Positions 7,802 to 16,541 of a stretch of 64,000 nt of DNA are shown here, in pieces (position 1 is the stretch's first letter; every line of letters starts with the position of its first letter). The stretch is from assembly GCA_964645405.1 (NCBI GenBank), contig CAZYCA010000016.1, positions 194,619 through 258,618 of the forward strand, given 5' to 3'. Below the pieces are notes generated by a model. That model was not told where the DNA came from. It ran no database searches and saw only the letters and a list, made by a program, of their open reading frames with translations. The translations under genes and the position numbers were made by a program. The DNA is from JAMWDF01 sp964645405 (GTDB lineage: Bacteria > Ratteibacteria > UBA8468 > B48-G9 > DSTR01).

Positions 7802-10800
7802 GTGGAGGTAACCAACGAAGGGGCAGGCAATGTTTCCGGGGTGGTGGTGGAAGATGTTTTTCCTCACGGGTTTGCTTACATTTCAGGCTCTACCTCGGCG
7901 TCCATTTCCGGAGTGGGGGAACCTGTTTCTGGTAATGAAAGGATTCTCACCTGGACCCTGGGTGAGATTAATCCAGGTGTTTCTGTGAGATTCAGCTATG
8001 CGGTAGTTGTGGGGCCAGACAGTCAAAAAGGTGATGGTCGTAATGTGGCCACCGCCAGGGGAATAAGTGTAGGGAAGGCTGTTACTTCTGTGTCAGCGTC
8101 ATTTAAAGTAAAGATTAACGAGGGTGTGTTTACTACCCGTGGCACGATTATCGGCAAAGTTTTCCATGATATCAATCGTGACGGAATACAACAGGAAGAT
8201 GAAGAGGGTATCAGTGGTGTGGCTATTTTTCTGGAAAATGGTATCAGGGTGGTTACCGACAGGAATGGGAAATATACAGTTAGTGGTCTTCTTCCTGGCA
8301 CTCATGTCCTGCGTCTGGACGAAAAAACTCTTCCTGAGGATTTGCTTCCAGCCGGCCAGGGAACCAGGTTTGCAGGAAATGCCAGCTCGCAGTTTGTAGA
8401 GCTTCCCCCTTCTGGATTGATGAAAGTTAACTTCCCGCTGACAGGAAAAGAAAAGCAGTGTGCTGTAATCAATACTATTCAGGTAGCCTCCTATCAAGAA
8501 AAGGACCTCAAGGAGGCAGTAGAAGTTGCCAGAAAACTCCAGAAGGAAAACTTTCCTGATGTCCGTGTAGAATTAATTGGAAAATATTATTGTGTAAGGG
8601 CTGGCAGGGCTGAGGATTCGGTTTCTCTTCTTTCTTTGTGGAAACAAATTAAGAAGATTTTTCCTGCGGCGATTATCCGTAAGGGCTATTTTCTACCAGA
8701 CCGCATTGTATATCCGGAGAGGAAATCTACGGCAAGTTTAAACCAGCCAGAGATTGATTTACAGTCTCCTGTTCTTGCCCCTTCCTCTGGCTCTCAGCAA
8801 GTTAGGGAGAAAGAACAAGACCAGTTACAGGTGGCAAAGACTTCCTTTTCTGGAGCAATGAAAGGAGTATCTTCAGCTGAGCCTCTGGAGAAACAGATTC
8901 TGACGATGACGCCAGAACTTGCTTTTCTCAGTCCAAAAGAAGGAGATATTCTTTCTAATGATGTTGTGACTGTCCTGGTAAAAACTCCCCTGGAAACAAA
9001 TTTGAACCTTTTCCTTAACGGTAAACTGGTGGAGAAGGAAAGGGTAGGCAGACGGATAGAACACAGTGCTGGAAGGGTAAGTATAACAGAATTCATCGGG
9101 TTAAATTTAGTACCTGGCCAGAAGAATGTTCTCCGTGCTGAAATCCACGATTCTTTTGGAAACAAGCGCGGGAGCCAGGAAATTTCGGTAGTTTGTGCCG
9201 GGTTACCTGCCGGTATTGTCATCCAGACAGACAGTAAAGAAATTCCCGCAGATGATAAATCAGTGCTAACAGTAAAATGCTGGGTGGTAGACAGAAATGG
9301 ATGGCGTCTTACCTACCCGAGATTTTTTACAGTAGAGACTTCTCTTGGAGAAATTTTAGGCCAGGATGCAGATTTGAAACAAAGCGGGTTTCAGGTAGAA
9401 TCTGAGGGTGGTGTAGCCAGTTTCAGAATAAAGGCACCATATCAGCCAGGAGAGGCTGTTATTCGTGTATCTTATGGCCGGATGGAAGAAAGCTGTAAGG
9501 TTTTCTTTGCCCCGCATCTGCGGAATCTTTTTCTCGTCGGACTGGGTGAGATTACGCTGGGTTACGGAAAGAGCAAAGGGAAAACAGAATTTTTGAAAAG
9601 GGAAAAATGGTTTGACGAAAACTGGTATGCCGGCTCCAGGGGGGCATTTTACTTGAAAGGTAGCGTCTTTAAAGACATACTTTTGACAGCAGGTTATGAT
9701 TCCCACAAGCCAGAGGCGGCTGATTACTTTGGTAACCGCACGGTTGACCCGGAAGCAGAAGAGTTATATCCGCTTTACGGAGATGAGAGCCGGTTCAGTT
9801 TTGAAACCTCTTGCAGGGAAAAACTTTATGTCCGTCTTGACAGAGGTCGTTCCTATCTGATGTACGGAGATATACAGACTGACTTAAGAGATACCACACT
9901 GGGTGCCTTTACCCGGACATTGACAGGGATAAAGATGGAGCACAAAACAGAAAAAATAGAAGTGAAAGCCTTTGCCAGTCGTACCGATCAGGTTCAGGTG
10001 GTAGAAACCTTCCCGGGCCGGGGTATTTCAGGTTTTTACTATCTTTCTCATTCCCCTGTAGTGGAAGGAAGCGAGCTGGTGGTGATTGAAATTAGAGACA
10101 GAAGACAGATGGAGCGAATTATAAGCAGACAGGCTAAAGTAAGAACAGTATACTATTTTATAGACTATGATACAGGCACGATTCTTTTTAAGGAGGCTAT
10201 TCCAGGGTACGACACAGATTTTAACCCGGTTTTCATAGTGGTAAGCTACGAAACCTCCGGGGGTAGGAAGCATTATCTTTATGGGGGACGGGCTGTTCTG
10301 AAAGCTGGTAGGTGGCTGGAGTTAGGATTGACGGCTGTTACCGAGGAAAACGAAGTTTCTGATTATCTCTTAGCAGGAGCTGATTTAACCCTTCGTCTAC
10401 CAGGGAACACAACCGTAAAAACCGAAGTTGCCAGAACCAGCTCTCTCTTTCCTGACAACTATATCCTGAACCTGAAAAAAGATTGGGGCTGGATGGTTAA
10501 CGTGGAGAGCCACCCTCTGGAAAACTTGTCTTTTCTTGCTCACTATCGGGACATAGGTACCTGGTTTGGAAATCCTTCTGCCATTGATGCCCTGAGAGGA
10601 ATGCGAAACTACAGTGTCGATATTTCTTATCTTCTTGGAAACTCGACCAAACTGAAGACCCAGTTACTAAGAGAGGAAGATATTCTCAACAATACAAAGC
10701 ATCAGTACGCAGGACTGGGCATAGAAAAGAAGGAAAATAAAACTCATTTCCTGGTGGAACTATATCATGAAACTTCTGAGGGTAATTATGTACCTGCTGC

Positions 10801-11959
10801 TGACCCCAACAGTCGTTTCCCCTTTGACAACATGGAACAACTTCCAGAAAATGCTACCGGTCTGCGCTTCAGGTTACAGCAACAGATTAATCCGGATATT
10901 TCGCTCTTTTGCGAGCACAGGCATAATTTTCTTTCTTCTGAAGGTATCATCAGCCAGGCTGGTCTTGACTTCCGTCTGGAAAAAAACAGAAAGTTTTATC
11001 TCCGGCAGGAGTACGGTCAATATGCCGGCCGTACAGAGACGCGGACAGCAATCGGGATGGAAGCAGAAATTTTTCCTCAAACACTGGCATTTAACGAATA
11101 CAGACTGAGTGATGTTCTTGACGGTAGAAGGGGTCAACAGGTAATTGGTTTGCGCAACCGCTTTCTGCTGGCGCCTGGTGTTTCTGGAGATATCAGGATT
11201 GAAAATCTTAGTACTCTCAGCGGGAAGGAGAGACTGGGGCAACCGGATGGATTTTCTATCGCTACCGGCCTGGAATATCTGCCTGGTGAGAATATCAAAT
11301 GGACAGGGCGGCTGGAGTACTATCACCAGACTGCAGAAAATTCTTACCTGGCAGAATTTGGGGCGGCTTACCGCTTCAGTTGTGATTACTGTTTACTTTT
11401 TCGGCAGCGATTCTTTCTGGATGAAATTAATTCCGGACAGCGTTCCACAGGCAGAACTCTTCTGGGAATGGCTTACAGGCCGACAGAACACGACCGTTTT
11501 CATGGCCTTTTGAAAGCAGAGTTTAAAAGAGAAAAGGATGGAATGTCTGATTCCGGTTACAACAATTGTGCGTTGATTTTCTCCGCGGAAGGACATTATC
11601 AGATAAACTCAAAGACACAAATCAGCGGCAAGTATGCTGGAAAGTTAGCGCGGGACTGTGGATTTTCCAGCTACACCGATTTGGTCTCAGCAATATTTAT
11701 CCGGGACCTCACAGACAGGTTTGATTTTAGCCTGGCAGGCCGCATTTTACGGTCCCATCTTGTTGGAAATGTTCAGGCTGGCGGTAGTATGGAATTTGGC
11801 TGGAGGATGGTCAAGAATGTGTGGTTATCTCTGGGGTACTCCTTTGATGACTTTGATTCTGACCTGGTTGGTGACAGTTACCAGGGACGTGGTCCCTTTC
11901 TGAAACTTAGATTCAAGTTTGACGAATCAGTCCTTCATTCTTTACATAAATCCTGGTAA
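7802..11959 (+). CDS. Outer-membrane/surface protein: DUF11, SdrD-B, SPOR, Ig-like, beta-barrel (5' end lost to IS)
   Basis: 1385 residues from the first possible start (GTG 7802). The frame opens upstream through the IS end and the first residues fall inside a DUF11 strand (RYTVEVTNEGAGN), so the true N-terminus is gone. Domains in order: partial DUF11 (1-105), SdrD/Cna-B repeat (115-200, FHDINRDGIQ), SPOR-like module (about 219-300, IQVASYQEKDL to YYCVRAGRAED), Ig-like domains (378-460 and 473-570), then from about 573 a long region of alternating aromatic beta strands ending GPFLKLRFKFD, as in outer-membrane barrels. No signal peptide remains, so export of this form is unlikely unless it is fused to the upstream fragment. 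The function is unknown; it may anchor or export surface material. Confidence 0.75.
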   Translation: MEVTNEGAGNVSGVVVEDVFPHGFAYISGSTSASISGVGEPVSGNERILTWTLGEINPGVSVRFSYAVVVGPDSQKGDGRNVATARGISVGKAVTSVSASFKVKINEGVFTTRGTIIGKVFHDINRDGIQQEDEEGISGVAIFLENGIRVVTDRNGKYTVSGLLPGTHVLRLDEKTLPEDLLPAGQGTRFAGNASSQFVELPPSGLMKVNFPLTGKEKQCAVINTIQVASYQEKDLKEAVEVARKLQKENFPDVRVELIGKYYCVRAGRAEDSVSLLSLWKQIKKIFPAAIIRKGYFLPDRIVYPERKSTASLNQPEIDLQSPVLAPSSGSQQVREKEQDQLQVAKTSFSGAMKGVSSAEPLEKQILTMTPELAFLSPKEGDILSNDVVTVLVKTPLETNLNLFLNGKLVEKERVGRRIEHSAGRVSITEFIGLNLVPGQKNVLRAEIHDSFGNKRGSQEISVVCAGLPAGIVIQTDSKEIPADDKSVLTVKCWVVDRNGWRLTYPRFFTVETSLGEILGQDADLKQSGFQVESEGGVASFRIKAPYQPGEAVIRVSYGRMEESCKVFFAPHLRNLFLVGLGEITLGYGKSKGKTEFLKREKWFDENWYAGSRGAFYLKGSVFKDILLTAGYDSHKPEAADYFGNRTVDPEAEELYPLYGDESRFSFETSCREKLYVRLDRGRSYLMYGDIQTDLRDTTLGAFTRTLTGIKMEHKTEKIEVKAFASRTDQVQVVETFPGRGISGFYYLSHSPVVEGSELVVIEIRDRRQMERIISRQAKVRTVYYFIDYDTGTILFKEAIPGYDTDFNPVFIVVSYETSGGRKHYLYGGRAVLKAGRWLELGLTAVTEENEVSDYLLAGADLTLRLPGNTTVKTEVARTSSLFPDNYILNLKKDWGWMVNVESHPLENLSFLAHYRDIGTWFGNPSAIDALRGMRNYSVDISYLLGNSTKLKTQLLREEDILNNTKHQYAGLGIEKKENKTHFLVELYHETSEGNYVPAADPNSRFPFDNMEQLPENATGLRFRLQQQINPDISLFCEHRHNFLSSEGIISQAGLDFRLEKNRKFYLRQEYGQYAGRTETRTAIGMEAEIFPQTLAFNEYRLSDVLDGRRGQQVIGLRNRFLLAPGVSGDIRIENLSTLSGKERLGQPDGFSIATGLEYLPGENIKWTGRLEYYHQTAENSYLAEFGAAYRFSCDYCLLFRQRFFLDEINSGQRSTGRTLLGMAYRPTEHDRFHGLLKAEFKREKDGMSDSGYNNCALIFSAEGHYQINSKTQISGKYAGKLARDCGFSSYTDLVSAIFIRDLTDRFDFSLAGRILRSHLVGNVQAGGSMEFGWRMVKNVWLSLGYSFDDFDSDLVGDSYQGRGPFLKLRFKFDESVLHSLHKSW

Positions 11960-11967
11960 CTTACTTT

Positions 11968-11996
11968 TTGGACTTCCCGGAAAAAAGATATAAAAT
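11968..11996 (+). promoter_or_regulatory. Promoter for cimA
   Basis: TTGGAC (11968-11973), a 17-base spacer and TAAAAT (11991-11996) fit a sigma-70 promoter. The predicted start near 12003 leaves a leader of about 28 bases with a GGGAG ribosome site. Confidence 0.5.
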
Positions 11997-12027
11997 AAAT
12001 AAGGTTAACTGGTGACGGGAGATATCC

Positions 12028-13584
12028 GTGATGAAAACAATGGAAATCTACGACACGACGTTGCGTGATGGGGCCCAGGGAGAAAATGTTTCCTTTAGTT
12101 TGAATGACAAATTGAAAATTGCCAGGAAACTGGATGAATTTGGTATTAGCTTCATTGAAGGTGGCTGGCCTGGTTCTAATCCAAAAGATACTGAATTTTT
12201 CAAGCATATGCAGAATTATCAGTGGAAAAATAGCCAGCTGGTAGCCTTCGGAAGTACCAGAAGAAAAGCCACTTCCGCCAGTAAAGACAGCAATTTGAAA
12301 GCACTGGTTGCCAGCGGAACAAAATGGGTGGCCATTTTTGGGAAGTCCTGGGACCTGCATGTGAGAGAAGTTCTTCGTACCACCCTGGAAGAAAACCTGA
12401 CCCTGATAGAAGATTCTGTCTTCTTTTTAAAAGAGCAGGGCAGAAGAGTTATTTTTGATGCAGAACATTTTTTTGATGGTTACAGGCAGAACCCTGATTA
12501 TGCGCTAAAAACAATTCAGGCAGCAGAAAGGGCAGGTGCGGAAAGGATTATCCTTTGTGATACCAATGGCGGCTGTCTCCCGGAAGAAATTGCAGCCGGG
12601 GTTCAGGCAGCACGCAGCAGTGTAAAAGTGCCGATAGGAATTCATACGCATAACGATTCAGGACTGGCTGTGGCTAACAGTATCGTAGCGGTAAACTGCG
12701 GTGCCACTCAGGTACAGGGGACTATGAACGGTCTGGGGGAACGTTGTGGTAATGCTGATTTAACCACCATTATCCCTATCCTGCAGTTAAAAATGGGTTA
12801 TCGGTGTGTGCCAGAAACCAGCCTGAAACAACTGACAGCGCTTTCCCGGTTTGTTTATGAGGTGGCTAACATGGTTCCTTCAGGAAACCAGCCTTTTGTT
12901 GGTTTCAGCGCCTTTGCTCATAAAGGTGGTGTTCATGTGGATGCCATAGGAAAGAATAAGCGCAGTTATGAGCACATTAGTCCGGACCAGGTAGGTAACC
13001 AGCGCCGGATTCTTATTTCCGAACTTTCAGGTAAAAGTACTATTCTGCAAAAAATGAAGAACTATAACCTGGAAAAACAGCCAGAACTTGCCCGTCGCCT
13101 GGTAGAAATGGTTGCCGAGCTGGAAAAAGACGGTTATCAGTTTGAAGCTGCTGAGGCTTCCTTTGATTTGATGGTACGTAAAGCACTGGGCCGTTACCAG
13201 CCTCTTTTTGAAGTGGAAGGATTCCGGGTTATTGTAGAAAAGAAAGGAGAAAAGGTTGTTTCTGAGGCGACAGTGAAGGTGAGAGTGGATAAACTGATAG
13301 AACATACTGCCAGCGAAGGCAACGGACCGGTGAATGCCCTGGACAATGCTTTGCGTAAGGCTTTAATCAGGTTTTACCCGGAACTGGCGGAGATGAAGCT
13401 GACTGATTACCGGGTACGTATCCTGCATGCGGAAAAGGCTACAGCTGCCGTAACAAGAGTACTGATTGAATCTACGGACGAAAAGGATGCCTGGGGTACT
13501 ATTGGTCTTTCTGAAAATATTATTGAGGCTTCCTGGAAAGCACTTCTGGACAGTGTAGAGTTTAAGCTTTTGAAAGACCGGTAA
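12028..13584 (+). CDS. cimA: (R)-citramalate synthase
   Basis: 518 residues, typical of the long CimA type rather than the 2-isopropylmalate synthase LeuA. The N-terminal TIM barrel begins with EIYDTTLRDGAQGENVSFS, in which the substitutions after RDG are typical of citramalate synthases. The metal ligand motif is HTHNDSGLAVAN (about 211) and NGLGERCGNADL follows at about 235. A C-terminal LeuA-type regulatory domain lies at about 395-515. CimA condenses pyruvate and acetyl-CoA into citramalate, giving isoleucine without threonine. No leuCD or leuB genes are nearby. The start may be GTG 12028 or ATG 12031; a GGGAG site serves either. Confidence 0.93.
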   Translation: MMKTMEIYDTTLRDGAQGENVSFSLNDKLKIARKLDEFGISFIEGGWPGSNPKDTEFFKHMQNYQWKNSQLVAFGSTRRKATSASKDSNLKALVASGTKWVAIFGKSWDLHVREVLRTTLEENLTLIEDSVFFLKEQGRRVIFDAEHFFDGYRQNPDYALKTIQAAERAGAERIILCDTNGGCLPEEIAAGVQAARSSVKVPIGIHTHNDSGLAVANSIVAVNCGATQVQGTMNGLGERCGNADLTTIIPILQLKMGYRCVPETSLKQLTALSRFVYEVANMVPSGNQPFVGFSAFAHKGGVHVDAIGKNKRSYEHISPDQVGNQRRILISELSGKSTILQKMKNYNLEKQPELARRLVEMVAELEKDGYQFEAAEASFDLMVRKALGRYQPLFEVEGFRVIVEKKGEKVVSEATVKVRVDKLIEHTASEGNGPVNALDNALRKALIRFYPELAEMKLTDYRVRILHAEKATAAVTRVLIESTDEKDAWGTIGLSENIIEASWKALLDSVEFKLLKDR

Positions 13585-13600
13585 GAACCTTCCTTCTGTA

Positions 13601-14458
13601 TTAGCGCTGCGGAAATCTTGCCAGAAGTTTGTGGAGGTCAAGCCGCTGGTGGTAAAGAGCCTTACCTATAATTACCCCGGAAGGTGGAGATGGTAGCTGG
13701 GAAAGAAGTTCAATATCTTCCTGGCGGCTGATTCCTCCAGCGATAAGAATGTTGGGGGGTGTGGGAAGATAGCAGACTTTTTGTAGGATGCGCTGGATGG
13801 GTTCCAGCTCCAGTCCGTCCATGGTACCATCTCTTTCAATGTTAGTGAGAAGAAAGTTCTTATAACCCCTGGCCAGAAAACTCTGAATGCAGTACTCAGG
13901 CAGGAGCGGTACTGTAACCTCCCAGCCGCTGAGACCAACTTCTTCACCCCGGTAATCCACTGCTACAATGATTTTTTCTCTGGTGGCGGGGGCAAGATTT
14001 TCCATTAAATCAAATTCTGGAACTTCCTGTTCCAGGTTAAATATTTTTCCGCCCAGCTGGTAAAAACGTTTCAGGTCCCCCCGGGTGTAACCTGCTTCCA
14101 GAAGCAGCGGAATAAGGAAACTGGTGCCCACAATGAGATAGTCTATGCCCAGGTTAAAAAAGTAGTCAATCTGGTGCTGATACCTTATTCCTCCGCCGAG
14201 TTGCAGCTGACAGGTTTTTCTGGCGATAGCATCGCGGAGACGAATAATATTTTGAATTGTTTTTTCCTCTGCTGGTTGTATGCGACCGTCTCTGGCACCC
14301 CAGAGGACGACCAGATGCAATCTAACTATACCCAGGGAAAGGTACTTTCTGGCAACATCTTCTGGATGGACAGAGTATACCAGGATGCGCTCAAATCTTC
14401 CCTTATGAAGTCTTACTGTTCTGTCTCCCTTTAAGTCTATGGCTGGTATAATGAGCAT
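13601..14458 (-). CDS. HisA-like phosphoribosyl isomerase with an insertion
   Basis: 285 residues against about 240 for HisA. The barrel starts MLIIPAIDLKGD with catalytic Asp8. The second catalytic Asp is at about 168 in VAVDYRGEEV, LQLGGGIR lies at 85, and NIERDGTMDG comes at about 205. HisA isomerises ProFAR to PRFAR in histidine synthesis. The extra length lies between GTSFL (112) and Asp168. The usual VDLDGA strand reads VVLWGARDG instead. No other his genes except hisC occur in the window. The start codon lies 56 bases inside the topA 3' end. It is probably a true HisA, but the insertion leaves room for a changed substrate or partner. Confidence 0.75.
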   Translation of the reverse strand: MLIIPAIDLKGDRTVRLHKGRFERILVYSVHPEDVARKYLSLGIVRLHLVVLWGARDGRIQPAEEKTIQNIIRLRDAIARKTCQLQLGGGIRYQHQIDYFFNLGIDYLIVGTSFLIPLLLEAGYTRGDLKRFYQLGGKIFNLEQEVPEFDLMENLAPATREKIIVAVDYRGEEVGLSGWEVTVPLLPEYCIQSFLARGYKNFLLTNIERDGTMDGLELEPIQRILQKVCYLPTPPNILIAGGISRQEDIELLSQLPSPPSGVIIGKALYHQRLDLHKLLARFPQR

Positions 14459-16436
14459 GGCTGTTTATCCCCCGGGTATAGTGACAGTTAGGGTAATTGC
14501 TGCAGGCTAAAAACTGGCCGTATTTACCTTTTCTGGGAATCAGTTGCCCGCCACATTTAGGACAGACACCATGCGGTGGTGTTTTTTCTTTATTTTTAAC
14601 GAAACGGCACTCCGGGAAACGGCTGCAACCAAGAAAAAGTCCATATTTACTTTTTCTCATCACTAAAGGTGCATTACATTCCGGGCATTTTTCACCATCA
14701 GCCAGGTACTGGCTGAGAAAACTGCGTATTTCTTCGCTGTGAGAATGGGCTGCTTCCAGTATGTTTTTATAGGACTGGTAAAAGTTTTGGAGCATGGTAA
14801 CCCAGTTGAGTTGTCCGGCAGCCACCCGGTCTAACTCTTCTTCCATTTTAGCAGTGAAATCCACGTCAATTATCTGTGGGAAGAAGCGGAGAAGAACTTC
14901 TGTGACAGCCCGGCCTATCTTCTCCGGAATAAGTGTTCTTTTCTGCCGGCGGATATATTTACGAAGAAGAAGAGTAGCAATCGTGGGAGCATAGGTAGAT
15001 GGTCTGCCAATGCCAAATTTCTCCAGAGCCCTGATAAGGGTGGCTTCGGTATAACGGGCAGGGGGTTTGGTCTGGGTCTGTTCCGCAACATAACTTACCG
15101 GGGAAAGAACCTGATTGACCTTTAAGTTATCAGGTAACTGATTCCCTTTTTCAAGCTTGGCAGGATATACCTGTGTAAAACCAGGAAAGGTAACCCGAAC
15201 CTGTTCCGTCTCAAATTCATAGAGGCCGTTTTGGGCTATGATTTTCAGATGGTTAGTTTCCGCGGCTTTCATCTGGCTGGCAAGAAACCTTCTCCAGATT
15301 AATTCATACAGCTTATACTGCTCCTGAGAAAGGTAAAATTTCACTTTTTCCGGTGTGCGCAGCACCGAAGTCGGACGGATGGCCTCGTGTGCTTCCTGTG
15401 CTGCCGGTTGCCTTGCCTTGTAGACAGGAATTTTTTTCGGGAGATAGGCTGCTCCATAGCTTTCTTCTATATATTTCCTGACTTCTTCCTGGGCTGTTTC
15501 CGCCACGCTGGGGCTATCTGTTCTCATATAGGTAATGAGACCTATTGTTCCGGTAAGTCCCAGGTTAATACCCTCGTATAACTGCTGGGCGATTTGCATG
15601 GTTTTTGTTGCAGGAAAACCGAGATTTGTTGAAGCCTCCTGCTGAAGAGTGCTGGTGATGAAAGGTGCGGGTGGAAGGACAAGCTTCTTTGTTTCTTCTA
15701 TAGCGGTGATACTCAGTGAGCCAGCCTCTAACTCTGCTATTGTTTTGTTTACTATCTCCTCGCAGGTGAAAGCCAGAGTTTCCAGTTTTTCTCCCTGAAA
15801 ACGGACCAGGTCCAGATAGAAGAGTTTTTCTCCTATCTGGGCTTTAGCTCTAAGTTTCCAGTATTTCTGCGGCTGGAAGGCTTCAATCTCTTTTTCTCTT
15901 TCCACAATAAGGCGCAAGGCTACGGACTGGACACGGCCAGCAGAAAGTCCCTTAATCAAGTAACTACTGACAAACGGGCTCAAGGTATAGCCAACCAATC
16001 TATCAAGAATTCTTCTTGCTTGCTGGGCATTAACCAGGTCAAGGGAGATGGAACGGGGAGAAAGAAAAGCTCTTTTTACTGTTTCCGGAGTGATTTCATG
16101 AAAGGCTACCCGCTTGACTTCTTCTTCTTTCTTTCCCATAACTGCCACCGTATGCCAGGCGATAGCTTCACCTTCTCGGTCTTCATCCGTGGCCAGGTAA
16201 ACTCTTGGATATTGTTTTGCTAACTGTTTCAACTGGCTGGCAATTTTATGTTTTCCAGGCAAAATCTTATAAGTAGGCCGGAAGGCATCGTTAATGTCCA
16301 CCCCGAACTCATCGGCGGGTAAGTCCCGGATATGTCCCATGGTAGCAATGACATTAACCCCGGGTCGCAAAATATTCTGAATGGTGCGTGCTTTGGTCGG
16401 TGACTCTACAACAACAAGGTCTTTCTTTGCAGTCAA
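14403..16436 (-). CDS. topA: DNA topoisomerase I
   Basis: 677 residues. The Toprim domain carries Glu11 in VVESPTKA and DEDREGE (84-90), and the nucleophile is Tyr303 in LITYMRTDSPS. The C-terminus has two four-cysteine zinc ribbons (CPECNAPL...C and CPKCGGQL...C), fewer than the three or more in E. coli. It relaxes negative supercoils by nicking one strand. The start is TTG (16434-16436) behind GGGGAAG. Its last 56 bases overlap the hisA-like gene in another frame. Confidence 0.95.
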   Translation of the reverse strand: MTAKKDLVVVESPTKARTIQNILRPGVNVIATMGHIRDLPADEFGVDINDAFRPTYKILPGKHKIASQLKQLAKQYPRVYLATDEDREGEAIAWHTVAVMGKKEEEVKRVAFHEITPETVKRAFLSPRSISLDLVNAQQARRILDRLVGYTLSPFVSSYLIKGLSAGRVQSVALRLIVEREKEIEAFQPQKYWKLRAKAQIGEKLFYLDLVRFQGEKLETLAFTCEEIVNKTIAELEAGSLSITAIEETKKLVLPPAPFITSTLQQEASTNLGFPATKTMQIAQQLYEGINLGLTGTIGLITYMRTDSPSVAETAQEEVRKYIEESYGAAYLPKKIPVYKARQPAAQEAHEAIRPTSVLRTPEKVKFYLSQEQYKLYELIWRRFLASQMKAAETNHLKIIAQNGLYEFETEQVRVTFPGFTQVYPAKLEKGNQLPDNLKVNQVLSPVSYVAEQTQTKPPARYTEATLIRALEKFGIGRPSTYAPTIATLLLRKYIRRQKRTLIPEKIGRAVTEVLLRFFPQIIDVDFTAKMEEELDRVAAGQLNWVTMLQNFYQSYKNILEAAHSHSEEIRSFLSQYLADGEKCPECNAPLVMRKSKYGLFLGCSRFPECRFVKNKEKTPPHGVCPKCGGQLIPRKGKYGQFLACSNYPNCHYTRGINSHAHYTSHRLKGRQNSKTS

Positions 16437-16452
16437 TTTTCTTCCCCTTTCG

Positions 16453-16481
16453 TTGCCGTTTTATATTACTTCTGCTAAAAT
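16453..16481 (+). promoter_or_regulatory. Promoter for argH-lysA
   Basis: TTGCCG (16453-16458), 17 bases, TAAAAT (16476-16481). Transcription would start near 16488, giving a leader of about 54 bases to the argH ATG at 16542. Confidence 0.5.
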
Positions 16482-16541
16482 AGAATGTCAAATGCGATGT
16501 TTGATTTCCAAAAAGGGGAAAACAACCATCCCGGAGAAGAA

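Noticed and set aside
7403..7867. 154-codon minus-strand frame across the IS right end
   Set aside because: It spans the IS boundary and the DUF11 gene in antisense, with no similarity to known families.
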